Made by a program: the position numbers and the translations under genes
NCBI RefSeq assembly: GCF_900167345.1
Contig: NZ_FUXB01000005.1
Location: 186,001-250,000 of the forward strand
Length of the DNA stretch: 64,000 nucleotides
Source: Vibrio cincinnatiensis DSM 19608
Lineage (GTDB): Bacteria; Pseudomonadota; Gammaproteobacteria; Enterobacterales; Vibrionaceae
Direction: 5' to 3'
Shown here: positions 35,692 to 47,437 of the stretch, piece after piece
How positions within the stretch are numbered: the first letter of the stretch is position 1
Layout: every line of letters starts with the position of its first letter
The notes under the pieces: generated by a model
What the model saw: the letters and a program-made list of their open reading frames with translations, nothing else
The model's database searches: none
What the model was told of the DNA's origin: nothing

Positions 35692-36306
35692 ATGAAACAG
35701 TATGGTTTTTATATTGATTCCAGCAAATGTACGGGCTGTAAAACGTGTCAGCTCTCTTGTAAAGACAATAAAGATTTAGGCGTTGGTGTGAACTTTCGCC
35801 GAGTGTATGACTATGAAGGGGGAAATTGGGTCGTTGAAGGGGAAACTTTCCGTCAAGACGTCTTCTCTTACTACCTTTCTATTGCTTGTAACCACTGTGA
35901 TGAGCCTGCGTGTACTAAGGTTTGTCCATCGGGAGCGATGCACAAACGGGAAGATGGTTTTGTCATTGTGGATGAAAGTGTTTGTATTGGCTGTAAGTTG
36001 TGTGCGATGTCTTGCCCTTACGGTGCACCGCAATACAACGAAGAAAAAGGTCACATGACCAAGTGCGATGGCTGTTATGAACGAGTCGAGCAAGGTTTAG
36101 AACCGATTTGTGTAGGCTCTTGCCCATTACGAGCTTTGGAGTTTGGGCCGATTGATGAATTAAGAGCAAAATATGGCACCAATGCCGATGTGGCACCGCT
36201 GCCTTCCTCTCTTATCACGAAGCCAAATATTGTGATTAAACCTAACAAGAATGCCCGACCAACGGGTGATCAAACGGGTTTCTTAGCAAATCCGAAGGAG
36301 GTATAA
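35692..36306 (+). CDS. dmsB: DMSO reductase iron-sulfur subunit B
   Basis: 204-residue electron-transfer subunit (E. coli 205) with four ferredoxin-type cysteine groups: CTGCKTCQLSCKD, CNHCDEPACTKVCPSGA, CIGCKLCAMSCPYGAP, and CDGCYERVEQGLEPICVGSC. Relays electrons from DmsC and menaquinol to DmsA. Starts at ATG 35692. dmsC follows after a single base. Confidence 0.96.
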   Translation: MKQYGFYIDSSKCTGCKTCQLSCKDNKDLGVGVNFRRVYDYEGGNWVVEGETFRQDVFSYYLSIACNHCDEPACTKVCPSGAMHKREDGFVIVDESVCIGCKLCAMSCPYGAPQYNEEKGHMTKCDGCYERVEQGLEPICVGSCPLRALEFGPIDELRAKYGTNADVAPLPSSLITKPNIVIKPNKNARPTGDQTGFLANPKEV

Positions 36307-36307
36307 G

Positions 36308-37153
36308 ATGGCTTGGCATGAATTCCCACTGGTGATCTTTACCGTCTTTGCTCAAACGGCGGTCGGGGCATTTCTACTGGTGAGCTTAACGCTTTTATTT
36401 GGACGCCCAACGAAACCGCAACAATCGAGTATGGTGAAAAGCCTATTCTTTGTTTGGGTTTTGATGGGAATAGGCTTTGCGGCATCGACCTTCCATTTAG
36501 GTAGCCCACTGCGTGCTTTTAATGCCTTTAATCGGGTCGGGCACTCTTGGTTATCCAATGAAATCTTAACTGGTAGCCTATTTTTTGCGTTGGGTGGTTT
36601 TTTCTGGTTAATGAGTGTGCTTAACCTAGCTTCTGCCACATTGCGCAAAGGCTTGATGGTGGCTGCGATGGTAATGGGTGTTGTCTTTATGTATGCCATG
36701 TCTCGTTTGTATATGATTGAGACAGTACCGACTTGGGATACGGCTTATACTCCACTAAGCTTTGTATTAACAGCCGTCATTGGCGGAAGTTTAGTGGCTT
36801 GTGCCCTATTAACGGGGGCGGGGTATCGCACTCAGGTTGTTGAAAAACAGCTTCCCGTATTGGGGACGGTTGGCGTTGTGGTCAGTATTCTTGCTAGCTT
36901 TATCCAACTGCATGAACTTGCCAATATTCATTCCGCGATCGTGTCAGCACAAGATCTATTGCCAAACATTGGCGTGCTTAAGGGCGTACAGTGGCTGCTA
37001 CTCGTGGTTGCATTGGTCTTATGGTGGTGGCCAACTTGGCGTCGCTCTCAGCGGGCATTACTTCCTCTTTTAGCGGGAGTGGTCTGTGTGTTTTTGGCTG
37101 AGTTCTTAGGGCGTGGTATTTTCTATAGCTTGCACATGACGGTCGGTTTGTAA
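36308..37153 (+). CDS. dmsC: DMSO reductase membrane anchor subunit C
   Basis: 281 residues, eight predicted membrane helices, DmsC/NrfD-like family. Starts MAWHEFPLVIFTVFAQTAVGAFLLVS and contains the conserved STFHLGSPLRAFNAFNRVGHSWLSNEI. Anchors DmsAB and oxidises menaquinol. ATG 36308 follows AAGGAGGT. Followed by a hairpin before the chaperone gene. Confidence 0.95.
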   Translation: MAWHEFPLVIFTVFAQTAVGAFLLVSLTLLFGRPTKPQQSSMVKSLFFVWVLMGIGFAASTFHLGSPLRAFNAFNRVGHSWLSNEILTGSLFFALGGFFWLMSVLNLASATLRKGLMVAAMVMGVVFMYAMSRLYMIETVPTWDTAYTPLSFVLTAVIGGSLVACALLTGAGYRTQVVEKQLPVLGTVGVVVSILASFIQLHELANIHSAIVSAQDLLPNIGVLKGVQWLLLVVALVLWWWPTWRRSQRALLPLLAGVVCVFLAEFLGRGIFYSLHMTVGL

Positions 37154-37176
37154 ACTGAACTCGACTCAATTCATAG

Positions 37177-37204
37177 GAAGGGGGCGAATGCCTCCTTCTT
37201 TGTT
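37177..37204 (+). terminator. Hairpin between dmsC and the chaperone gene
   Basis: Arms GAAGGGGGC (37177-37185) and GCCTCCTTC (37190-37198), one G-U pair, four-base loop, then TTTGTT. A weak terminator or processing site that would lower chaperone and glycerate-kinase expression relative to dmsABC. Confidence 0.5.
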
Positions 37205-37212
37205 CATTAAGA

Positions 37213-37803
37213 GTGTTTATTATGAATGAAATTATTACCTTAAGTTCGGTTTTGGGCAGTTTGTTGTATTACCCGCTTTCGCATGAACAAAATCAGGTGA
37301 TTTTACAGCAACTGACACAATGGACGGAAGGGGAACACCCTTTTTTAGACTTACTGGAAGCGCAGCAACAAGATGCGCCTGATACCTTGCTCGAAGACTA
37401 CCAGCAGCTTTTTGAAGGGCGAGAAAGTATGCCTGCCCCCCCATGGGGATCGGTGTATCTCGATAAAGATCAGGTGATTTTTGGTGAATCTACGTTAGCT
37501 CTGCGTGCTTTTTTACGCCAGCATCAAATTGAAATCGATACTGGGTTACGTGAGCCGGAAGATCACTTCGGCTTAATGTTGATGTCTCTTAGCCAGTTAC
37601 TCAGTGATGCTCAAAGCCAAAACAGCGGTAAGGTGCTACTCTCTCACCATCTTTTACCTTGGGGTTATCGTTATCTCACCTTATTAAAACAGTCTGCAAC
37701 CACCCAAACGTATCAATGTTTAGCCGATATAGCTCAGCAGTGGCTAGAATATTTACAACAAGCCTTTTCCGTTCAGCCAGTGGAAATGAAAGTGTATCGC
37801 TAG
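37213..37803 (+). CDS. dmsD: TorD/DmsD-family molybdoenzyme chaperone
   Basis: 196 residues, all-helical TorD-like fold. Visible features: LLEDYQQLFEGRESMPAPPWGSVYLDKDQVIFGESTLALRAFLRQH, typical of DmsD (PPWGSVYLD), then EPEDHFGLMLMSLSQLL. Binds the DmsA twin-arginine signal during cofactor insertion. A start at ATG 37219 (MNEIITLSS) is also possible; an ATG sits at 37222. Fourth gene in the operon. Confidence 0.88.
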   Translation: MFIMNEIITLSSVLGSLLYYPLSHEQNQVILQQLTQWTEGEHPFLDLLEAQQQDAPDTLLEDYQQLFEGRESMPAPPWGSVYLDKDQVIFGESTLALRAFLRQHQIEIDTGLREPEDHFGLMLMSLSQLLSDAQSQNSGKVLLSHHLLPWGYRYLTLLKQSATTQTYQCLADIAQQWLEYLQQAFSVQPVEMKVYR

Positions 37804-37831
37804 TATGAGCATTTTTATTTAGGATCAACGA

Positions 37832-38872
37832 ATGAAAATTGTGATTGCTCCAGATTCATTTAAAGAGAGTTTAACCGCCAAACAAGTGAGTCAAGCCATT
37901 AAAACGGGGTTACAACGAGTTTGGCCAAACGCGGAGTTTATTTGTATACCGGTTGCCGATGGGGGAGAAGGTACGGTTCAAGCTCTTGTCGATGCCACTG
38001 AGGGGCACTGTATTACTACGACGGTCAATGGCCCTTTAGGTCATTCGGTCGAAGCGATTTATGGGGTGCTGGGGGATGGTCAAACTGCGGTCATCGAAAT
38101 GGCACAAGCAAGTGGCTTACATTTAGTTCCGAATGAATGGCGAGATCCCAAACGAACCAGCAGTTATGGCACAGGACAGTTAGTGAAACATGCATTAGAT
38201 GCGGGTATCAGACGTTTTATTATCGGTTTAGGTGGCAGTGCCACCAATGATGCTGGAAGCGGAATGTTGGCCGCTTTAGGGGTTAAATTTTATGATCATA
38301 ATGGTCATGACATCATCCCCTCGGGGCAAGCGTTGAGCGAATTAGCCCAAATCGATCTCTCTGGGTTGGATCCTCGTTTAGCCCAATGTGATATATCCAT
38401 CGCTTGTGATGTGGATAATCCACTTTGCGGTGACAGGGGAGCCTCGGCGGTGTTTGGCCCCCAGAAAGGAGCCAGTGCTGAAGACGTTATAACGCTTGAT
38501 CAAGCGTTATACAACTTTGGCTTATTAACTGAACATGTGACGGGTCATCACGTACTCTCGGTAAAAGGTTCTGGTGCTGCTGGTGGGATGGGCGCGGCAT
38601 GGATAGCTTATACTCCCGCCAAATTAAAATCAGGGATTGATATTGTTCTTGAAACTGTCGGGTTAGCTGAAAAATTAGTCGATACAGACATCGTATTTAC
38701 GGGGGAAGGGCGCATTGATCAGCAAACCATTTATGGTAAAACGCCAATAGGGGTTGCTAAGCTCGCCAAAGCATTCAATGTTCCAGTCATCGCAGTGGCC
38801 GGTTGTACGGGAGAGAATTATCAAGCCGTTTATCTGCACGGCATTGATGCGGTTTTTCCTTGTACGCCTTGA
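37832..38872 (+). CDS. glxK: Glycerate kinase, C-terminally truncated by in-frame TGA
   Basis: 346 residues of the GarK/GlxK glycerate kinase family: MKIVIAPDSFKESLTAKQ, PVADGGEGTVQALVDA, IGLGGSATNDAGSGMLAALG, GSGAAGGMGAAWIAY, FTGEGRIDQQT. The frame stops at TGA 38870-38872 just after GIDAVFPCTP. Past the stop the same frame runs 37 more codons (AMSLPEALAEAEVNL..., ending SLCGE TAA 38984-38986), which is the normal family C-terminus. A CGA-to-TGA change would explain it. The full enzyme would be ~384 residues, so activity is doubtful. Makes phosphoglycerate from glycerate. Confidence 0.85.
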   Translation: MKIVIAPDSFKESLTAKQVSQAIKTGLQRVWPNAEFICIPVADGGEGTVQALVDATEGHCITTTVNGPLGHSVEAIYGVLGDGQTAVIEMAQASGLHLVPNEWRDPKRTSSYGTGQLVKHALDAGIRRFIIGLGGSATNDAGSGMLAALGVKFYDHNGHDIIPSGQALSELAQIDLSGLDPRLAQCDISIACDVDNPLCGDRGASAVFGPQKGASAEDVITLDQALYNFGLLTEHVTGHHVLSVKGSGAAGGMGAAWIAYTPAKLKSGIDIVLETVGLAEKLVDTDIVFTGEGRIDQQTIYGKTPIGVAKLAKAFNVPVIAVAGCTGENYQAVYLHGIDAVFPCTP

Positions 38873-39000
38873 GCAATGAGCCTACCAGAAGCGTTAGCGG
38901 AAGCAGAAGTTAACCTCAGCAATATTGCTGAAAATATTGCTGAAAATATTGCTCGCTTATGGCAGATCTCTTTGTGTGGTGAATAATGGAGGTCGGCTGT

Positions 39001-40008
39001 TTATTCGGTCATCATTCGGTGTACTGACTCTCGGAAGATGATGGATGCAGAGGTATCAATCGCAGCGGCTTTTTCATGTTCTCCAAGAATGTTGAGAATC
39101 GCTTTTTGTGTTAGCGCTTTAAGAGGAATATCCACACTGGTTAAACTGGGAGAAAGGTACTCACCGACGTTACTGTTATCAAACCCAACCACAGACATCT
39201 CTTCTGGTAAGCTTAATCCCGCCTTCTTGAAGGCTTTACTGGCACCAATCGCCATCTCATCATTACATGCCAATACCGCAGTGATTTGTGGTGAGGTTTC
39301 TAGTATTCGTTGGGCGGCTAAGTATCCCCCTTTTAGTGTCCAGTTGCCTTGTTGTTCTTGATTACCTTGATACGGTAAGTGATATTTTTCCAGTACATCT
39401 CGGTAAGCTTGATAACGCTGCTTATCTGTACCAGAGCAGACATTACCACGAATAATCGCAATGTGTTTATGCCCTTGTTCAACAATGTATTCCATCATCT
39501 TCAAGGCACTTTGATAGTGATCGGTGGTGATAGCGTATTGTGGCCGTTCTTCGATCTTATGGTTGATCACCATGATGGGGATGTCAGAGCTGGCTATGAT
39601 TGAAGCGAGTTCTTTTTCATTAAGATATTTGGGATAAATAATGATGCCAGCACAGCGCATGTCCAACAGAAAGTTGATGGCGTGCCGCTCTTCCACCTTG
39701 CTATGTTTTCCATCGGTCATCACTAGTTGATGGCCTGAGTCTTCACAAAATGAGGCAGCATGGTACATCAATGATGAGAAATAAGGGCCGTCAAAGAGGA
39801 CGTTTGCAATGACAAAACCAATAAAGTTCGTCTGACGTGATGAGAGACTTTGGGCTAAGATATTGGGTCTGTATCCCGTCTCTTTTATGGCTTCAAACAC
39901 ACGGCTTACCAACTCTGGGCGGACAATGTTTTTACCATTTAGCACTCTAGATACGGTTGATTTTGAGACACCGGCTTTATTTGCTACCTCTAACATCGTT
40001 ACAGCCAT
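39001..40008 (-). CDS. LacI-family regulator (AscG/BglR-like)
   Basis: 335 residues from ATG 40008 (MAVTMLEVANKAGVSKSTVSRVLNG), chosen because GGAGAGG lies just upstream; a longer frame adds an unlikely 21-residue start. LacI helix-turn-helix at residues 4-25, hinge, then a periplasmic-binding-like core ending IIFRESVHRMMTE. Gene order with the 6-phospho-beta-glucosidase and PTS fragments resembles E. coli ascG-ascFB. Probably recognises TGAAACCCGTTTCA at 42209. Confidence 0.87.
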   Translation of the reverse strand: MAVTMLEVANKAGVSKSTVSRVLNGKNIVRPELVSRVFEAIKETGYRPNILAQSLSSRQTNFIGFVIANVLFDGPYFSSLMYHAASFCEDSGHQLVMTDGKHSKVEERHAINFLLDMRCAGIIIYPKYLNEKELASIIASSDIPIMVINHKIEERPQYAITTDHYQSALKMMEYIVEQGHKHIAIIRGNVCSGTDKQRYQAYRDVLEKYHLPYQGNQEQQGNWTLKGGYLAAQRILETSPQITAVLACNDEMAIGASKAFKKAGLSLPEEMSVVGFDNSNVGEYLSPSLTSVDIPLKALTQKAILNILGEHEKAAAIDTSASIIFRESVHRMMTE

Positions 40009-40089
40009 GAAAACCTCTCCGTATAAAGGTATCGAGTGGAAAGACGCATTGGTAATAAAACCAATGCGCAATCGACTTAAGGTGGTTAT

Positions 40090-42165
<2,076 letters not shown>

Positions 42166-42208
42166 AAGTTTCACCTCTATGTGTAGGGTACGAAGGCATG
42201 GTTATTTC

Positions 42209-42222
42209 TGAAACCCGTTTCA
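42209..42222. promoter_or_regulatory. LacI-family operator upstream of the PTS remnant
   Basis: TGAAACCCGTTTCA, arms TGAAAC and GTTTCA. Nearly identical to the AscG/GalR-type operator TGAAACCGGTTTCA. It lies 44 bases upstream of the EIIB start codon, so it is the likely binding site of the LacI regulator at 39001-40008. Confidence 0.68.
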
Positions 42223-42659
42223 GCCATTCCCCTTTGTGTATTCCGTGCGTTAGATCACGATAAAATCGGGAGCGATGAAGGCTTAGTGATGAGGTCTTAC
42301 TGAAGGAGAAGGGGACGATTGAGCGAGTGACACAAAAAGAGGACGTGAGAATTGATAAGGCTCTGTCTTTTTACTTCGGGTTTATTTATAGGTGAGGTTA
42401 TCTTTAGGTATTTATGTGAATGAATATTTTCATATTTATGAAAATATTCATTTTTTATCACTTTGAGTCAATGCGTTTTTGTGATTTTGTGCAAATTTAT
42501 ATATGGAATAATAACTTGGTGGTTATTTGTGAGAGGTTTATTTCTTATTTAACTCTTTGAGTTTGTTTGTTTTTATTGTGGTTCTTTGATTTGGCATCTT
42601 TCATGGTTATTTAAATTTTCAACTGTGAAATATAACTTATTTTTCATTTTTTTCATAGA

Positions 42660-42763
42660 TATAATCGAGTTTATAAGTTGTGATGGACTAAAGAGGTTTT
42701 ACTAGGGAGACGTTTTGTTAATTTTGCTACTTTTTAATTTGGCACATTAAGTGCCATTTTTTT
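42660..42763 (+). ncRNA. Candidate small RNA or attenuated leader upstream of the chemoreceptor
   Basis: A perfect TATAAT (42660-42665, -35 poor) is followed ~75 bases later by an intrinsic terminator: TGGCAC (42740-42745), ATTAA loop, GTGCCA (42751-42756), then seven T. No gene lies between. The terminator ends 25 bases before the chemoreceptor ATG, so transcription either makes a ~90-base RNA or reads through conditionally. The rest of the 42171-42788 gap is AT-rich with only the LacI-type operator recognised. Confidence 0.45.
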
Positions 42764-42788
42764 CATTAAAATAATAAAGAGTCATACT

Positions 42789-44798
42789 ATGCAGCTTAAT
42801 TTAATTGTTTCTAGAGTTTACCTTGGATTTTTTATTCTTATTTTTATTATGTTATTCTCGGCAGTGGTTTTATTAAAAGGGAATGAGGAAATCAATGCGA
42901 ACTTAGAGTTTATGACACAAGAATCTACCCCTTTAATGCTAGGTTCCGGTGAACTCACGATAAGCTTCTTAAATATTAATCGAAGTTTGAATTCATATTT
43001 GTCTGCGATGTATGTCGATGAACTCGATTCTTTACGTGAAGCGGTTCATGCCAATATACAACTTTATGAAAAGAAACTGGATTGGTTTGAAATCATCGCC
43101 AGTAAAGATGCAGATGTCTCTCTGCGATTTCATAGAATAAAAGAGACAAGCATAGAGAGCTTTAGAAACATAACACAAGTTTTAGAAAGTTATTCCCGTT
43201 ACCTTGAGTTGCGAGAACAGAATATTGATCAACAGTCTTTGTTTCAGTCTCTAGCGATTCAACTTAATAGTAATTTATTGGGGAATCTTGCCAAAACCAC
43301 AGGGCATCAAGAGCGAGAAGTGGTGGAAGTTCTTCTCACACAGGTGGGGTTGTTGCTTGGCGAGGCCAATGAAACTTTTTCATTGCAAGATGTTATGGAG
43401 ACTCGGGGAATAGCGCGTCGCTTTAATGGCCGAAAAGAGCGATTTGATGAGGCTATTTTAGCCTTGAAGTCTTCCTCTCCTTCTTTTTTTCAGCAGAGTG
43501 AAGCCTCGTTAACCCTGTTAGAGCATCATATCTTTTCTCCGAATGGGGTGGTCGGACAGCATCTCACGATAGTTGAGCTTTATGAGCAATTACAGCGTCA
43601 GCGCGAAAGCATCAAAAAAGATATTGATACTCAATTGGACAATATGGATGCGCTATCTGCTTATGCTGCACAAACCGCAGAACAGCGTTATCTTGAATCT
43701 TCTGCGCGAGCAGAAAAAACGCTCATTCTGCTGACTATTATCTCACTGCTATCGATCATCATGGCGTTATTGATTGGGTTTAGTATTGCCAATATGATCC
43801 GAAAACCCAGCCAACGTCTGCAAGAGGTTCTGGATAAGGTTGCATCGAAAGATTTGACTCAAAGAATCCAGCTATCCACAAAAAATGAGCTTGGATGGGT
43901 CGCCACAAAAGTGAATCTTGTGATTGATGACTTATCTCATATCATAAAGCAGATAAGAGGGGCTGCGACTCAATTGAATGATGCCTCATTAGAGAATCAG
44001 CAAACCAGTGAAGCGTTAAACCGGACTATTGGTGAGCAAACATCGCAAACGGCATTGATAGCAACGGCGATGGAAGAAATTGAATCAGCGGTACACAACA
44101 TTGCTTGTTCCGCCAACCAAACATTATCCATCGTCACCACCGCAGTGGTGGATTCCACGTCTGGTCAGGCCATGATGCAGGAAAATGTGCAGCGGTTGGA
44201 TCACTTATCGCAGCGTCTTAATGATTCGACACAAACGATCCAACGGTTAGAGTGTGAGTGTGTTGGTATTGAATCGATTCTTGATGTTATTTCTGGGATC
44301 TCTGAACAAACGAACTTATTGGCACTCAATGCCGCTATAGAAGCGGCAAGGGCAGGAGAGCAAGGGCGGGGTTTTTCGGTGGTGGCGGATGAAGTCAGAG
44401 TGCTTGCAGCTAAAACAACCGCAAGCACGCAAGAAATTCAGCATAAAATAGAACAGTTACAAAACCGCGCTGCATTAGCGGTGAAGCAAATGACAGCGTG
44501 TGTTGGCGATATGAGCCATTGTATTGCTCAAACCCATGATGTCAGCCTATCGTTGAGCCATGTTCATGGTCAATTAAATCAAATAGAAGATCGCAGTCAT
44601 CAGATTGCTTCTGCAACCACTCAGCACCAATTAGTGGCAGAAGAAGTCACACACACGGTTAGTCAAATACAGACATTAGCCAATCAAAATTTACTTCGAT
44701 CCCAGCAATTAACTGAGCATAGCCAACGTCTTGAACGGATGGCTGAACATCAATCACGATTAACCGAATTATTTAAGTTATCGGATAATACTCAGTAG
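42789..44798 (+). CDS. Methyl-accepting chemotaxis protein
   Basis: 669 residues. TM1 at about 8-28, a ~275-residue periplasmic helical sensor, TM2 at about 308-334, HAMP ([23 protein letters not shown]), then the cytoplasmic coiled coil with hairpin tip [20 protein letters not shown] near residues 500-525 and [16 protein letters not shown]. No C-terminal CheR pentapeptide. Ligand unknown; its place between two beta-glucoside uptake systems hints at a sugar or sugar-binding-protein signal. Preceded by a terminator-like hairpin. Confidence 0.93.
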   Translation: MQLNLIVSRVYLGFFILIFIMLFSAVVLLKGNEEINANLEFMTQESTPLMLGSGELTISFLNINRSLNSYLSAMYVDELDSLREAVHANIQLYEKKLDWFEIIASKDADVSLRFHRIKETSIESFRNITQVLESYSRYLELREQNIDQQSLFQSLAIQLNSNLLGNLAKTTGHQEREVVEVLLTQVGLLLGEANETFSLQDVMETRGIARRFNGRKERFDEAILALKSSSPSFFQQSEASLTLLEHHIFSPNGVVGQHLTIVELYEQLQRQRESIKKDIDTQLDNMDALSAYAAQTAEQRYLESSARAEKTLILLTIISLLSIIMALLIGFSIANMIRKPSQRLQEVLDKVASKDLTQRIQLSTKNELGWVATKVNLVIDDLSHIIKQIRGAATQLNDASLENQQTSEALNRTIGEQTSQTALIATAMEEIESAVHNIACSANQTLSIVTTAVVDSTSGQAMMQENVQRLDHLSQRLNDSTQTIQRLECECVGIESILDVISGISEQTNLLALNAAIEAARAGEQGRGFSVVADEVRVLAAKTTASTQEIQHKIEQLQNRAALAVKQMTACVGDMSHCIAQTHDVSLSLSHVHGQLNQIEDRSHQIASATTQHQLVAEEVTHTVSQIQTLANQNLLRSQQLTEHSQRLERMAEHQSRLTELFKLSDNTQ

Positions 44799-44867
44799 GA
44801 GACGGTTATTCATGTCATCTTGATGGTTGATATGTTGAGTGCTATTTATTTGTTTGGTTAATGTAAT

Positions 44868-44895
44868 TGGGCGGTGGCTATTCACCGCCCATTTT
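44868..44895 (+). terminator. Terminator after the chemoreceptor gene
   Basis: Nine-base arms TGGGCGGTG (44868-44876) and CACCGCCCA (44883-44891), six-base loop, followed by TTTTC. GC-rich stem, short T run. Confidence 0.75.
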
Positions 44896-45081
44896 CATCT
44901 CAGGGCTTCAATGGATGGGGCATTGGCCCTTGTTATCAAGTATCACGAGGTGATGAAACTCTTTCATGACATGAAAAGAAAGTGCTGGGGCTTTCAATTT
45001 TTGTCGAATCCTCAATTTTAGGGCGGATTTGCTCGTGATGAATCTCACACTCCCTAGGTCTGGGATCTTGAATACTTAGCT

Positions 45082-45095
45082 TGTAAGCGATTTCA
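45082..45095. promoter_or_regulatory. LacI-type operator at the start of the cellobiose ABC operon
   Basis: TGTAAGCGATTTCA fits the LacI/CcpA-family consensus TGWAANCGNTNWCA at every defined position, with the central CG. It lies 15 bases before the LacI gene start, so autoregulation of the whole downstream operon is likely. The 44899-45081 stretch before it holds no gene I can support. Confidence 0.5.
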
Positions 45096-45109
45096 AGTAT
45101 GAGGTTCTC

Positions 45110-46117
45110 TTGGTCACTATTAAGCATGTATCCGAACTCGCTGGCGTTTCTCAAGCAACCGTCTCAAGAGTGGTGAATGGAACAACTCGCGTTAGCCATG
45201 ATAAGAAGTTGAAAGTTGAAAAAGCCATTAAAGAGCTGGGTTATCGCCCTAATTCCATCGCTCAAGCTTTAGCGTCTAGCCGAACGGGGAGCGTTGGTAT
45301 TGTGGTTCCAGAATTGGGGGGCTCGTTCTTCTCTGGCATTTTACACAGCATTGAAGGGCATTTACGTCGCTTTGGGTATCACGCCGTTGTGACTGCAGGG
45401 TCAAATACCGAGCAAGGTCAACGGGAGTCGGTGGAATTTTTACTTGGACGCCGAGTGGATGCGCTGATCCTCCATACGCAACAATTAAGTGATGACTATT
45501 TGATCGCCTTAGAAGAGCGGGGCGTTCCCATCGTCCTAATCAACCGAGTGATTCCTGAAATGCTCACCAGTTGTATCGATATTGACAATGAGGAGGGTGG
45601 AAAGTTAGCGACTCAGTACCTCTTACAAATGGGGCATACATACATTGCTTGTATTACCGGGCCTCTTGATAAGTCCGATGCACGGGGGCGATTACAAGGG
45701 TATCGACGCGCTTTAGAAGAAGCGGGGCTGGAATACCGTGATGCACTGGTGGTGGAAGCGGGCTTTACGGAAGAAACGGGCGTTAGCGCCATGAAGAAAT
45801 TGCTAAAACGAAGGGGGCGATTTACCGCTGTCTTTGCTTCCAATGATCACATGGCATTTGGCGCATTTGAAGTGTTGAAAAGAGAAGGATTTTCAGTCCC
45901 TGAGGATATTTCTTTAGTGGGCTTTGACAATGTTTTGTTTACTCGCTACCTCACACCCGGATTAACCACGGTTAATTTTCCTATTGAGGAAATGAGTACA
46001 GAAGCTGTGCAGTTAACCATCCAGAAACTTAATAAAAATAAATGCGATGTGAATTTTAAACTTTCACCCGCTTTAGTGGTGAGAAATTCCGTCAAGGACT
46101 TACTTAAAACTCTATAA
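45110..46117 (+). CDS. LacI-family regulator of the cellobiose ABC operon
   Basis: 335 residues. HTH VTIKHVSELAGVSQATVSRVVNGTTRVS, then a ligand-binding core with GSVGIVVPELGGSFFSGILHSIEGHLRRFGYH, IVLINRVIPE, VFASNDHMAFGAFEVLKREG, LVGFDNVLFTRYLTPGLTTV. TTG start at 45110 after GAGG; no better ATG exists. First gene of a co-directional run ending with the GH94 gene. Presumably induced by cellobiose or a related beta-glucoside. Confidence 0.88.
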   Translation: MVTIKHVSELAGVSQATVSRVVNGTTRVSHDKKLKVEKAIKELGYRPNSIAQALASSRTGSVGIVVPELGGSFFSGILHSIEGHLRRFGYHAVVTAGSNTEQGQRESVEFLLGRRVDALILHTQQLSDDYLIALEERGVPIVLINRVIPEMLTSCIDIDNEEGGKLATQYLLQMGHTYIACITGPLDKSDARGRLQGYRRALEEAGLEYRDALVVEAGFTEETGVSAMKKLLKRRGRFTAVFASNDHMAFGAFEVLKREGFSVPEDISLVGFDNVLFTRYLTPGLTTVNFPIEEMSTEAVQLTIQKLNKNKCDVNFKLSPALVVRNSVKDLLKTL

Positions 46118-46131
46118 ATATTTAAGGATAA

Positions 46132-47382
46132 ATGATGAAACTTAAGACTCTCGTGCTATCCAGCGCCGTTGCATTAGGGCTGGCTGCAACGGCCGCAACG
46201 GCGGCAAATCAACCCATTCGTTTTGACGGCTTCCCTGATTTTGACAGTAGCCTAAAAGTATTATTGCCGGACTTTGAGAAAAAAACGGGAATAAAAGTGA
46301 ACTACCTAATGAATAATCATGGTGATCACCATACCAAGTTAACCACTAACCTTGCTACAGGCTCGGGTGCTGGGGATGTGATTGTTGTGGATGTCGAAAA
46401 AATTGGTCCTTTTGTCGCGTCGGGTGGCCTTGTCAATTTATCTAAGCAGTATGGAGTAGATAAATATGAAGAGCGTTTCGCCCCTTATGCTTGGGCTCAA
46501 GGTAAAGGCGCCGATGGGGATATGTATGGGATCCCTGTGGATTTAGGGCCTGGCGTAATGTATTACAGAACAGATGTATTTAAACAAGCAGGACTCGATA
46601 TTCAGGAAGTGATTAAGAGCTGGGATTCTTATATCGCTGCAGGCGAGAAGCTTAAGTCATTCAATATTCAATTAATTCCATCGGCGGCGGATGTCGCTCA
46701 AGCCATTATTTTTACAACGGTTCCTGAAGGTGAAGGCCTCTATTTTGATAAAGATGGCAAGCCAGTGGTGACCTCTGAGCGCTTTGTACATGCCTTTGAA
46801 GTAGCGAAAAAAATTCGTGACAAAGGGCTGGATGGGCGAATTCTTGCTTGGTCTAACGAATGGTATGAAGGGTTTCGTAATGCCACCTTTGCCACTCAGT
46901 TATCTGGGGCTTGGCTGCTTGGTCACTTAAATAACTGGATTGCTCCAGATACGGCGGGCAAATGGGCGGTATCCCACTTACCCGATGGTATTTACGGGAG
47001 TTGGGGCGGCTCTTTCCTTTCTATTCCAACTCAATCGAGTCATCCAGATAAAGCTTGGCAATTGATCGAATACATGACAACGGATCGTGAGGTTCAACTA
47101 AAACATTTCGAAACGATTGCGGCCTTCCCTGCCAATGTAACGACTTACGATGATGCCTTATTTGAAGAAGAAGTAGCTTTTCTCGGTGGGCAAAAAGCAC
47201 GTTTAGTTTTTGCTGATGTCGCTAAAAATATTAAGCCAGTACAACCGGCAAGAGGTGATCATGTTGCTCGTTCCATCGTGCTTGAGAATGCCTTGATGGA
47301 AGTTCTGGATGAAGGCAAAGACATCAAAACGGCACTAAAAGAAGCCGAACGTTTAATTTTGCGTCGCACACGTAATCTTTAA
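46132..47382 (+). CDS. ABC transporter sugar-binding protein (beta-glucoside/cellobiose type)
   Basis: 416 residues with signal peptide (LVLSSAVALGLAATAATA). Cluster 1 carbohydrate-binding fold: IRFDGFPDFDSSLKVLLPDFEKKTGIKVNYLMNN, AGDVIVVDVEKIGPFVASGGLVNL, DMYGIPVDLGPGVMYYRTDVFKQAG, GSWGGSFLSIPTQSSHPDKAWQLIEYM. The second ATG (46135) may be the true start by spacing from AAGGA. Feeds the two permeases that follow. Substrate inferred from the GH1/GH94 neighbours. Confidence 0.9.
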   Translation: MMKLKTLVLSSAVALGLAATAATAANQPIRFDGFPDFDSSLKVLLPDFEKKTGIKVNYLMNNHGDHHTKLTTNLATGSGAGDVIVVDVEKIGPFVASGGLVNLSKQYGVDKYEERFAPYAWAQGKGADGDMYGIPVDLGPGVMYYRTDVFKQAGLDIQEVIKSWDSYIAAGEKLKSFNIQLIPSAADVAQAIIFTTVPEGEGLYFDKDGKPVVTSERFVHAFEVAKKIRDKGLDGRILAWSNEWYEGFRNATFATQLSGAWLLGHLNNWIAPDTAGKWAVSHLPDGIYGSWGGSFLSIPTQSSHPDKAWQLIEYMTTDREVQLKHFETIAAFPANVTTYDDALFEEEVAFLGGQKARLVFADVAKNIKPVQPARGDHVARSIVLENALMEVLDEGKDIKTALKEAERLILRRTRNL

Positions 47383-47437
47383 GAATGGATTTTTCAGGGA
47401 AGCTTATTTAATCGGCTTCCCTGCGTAAGAGGTCGTT

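Noticed and set aside
38870..38872. Selenocysteine reading of the TGA in glycerate kinase
   Set aside because: The family has no cysteine or selenocysteine at this place and I see no SECIS-like hairpin directly after it; a nonsense mutation of an Arg codon is simpler.
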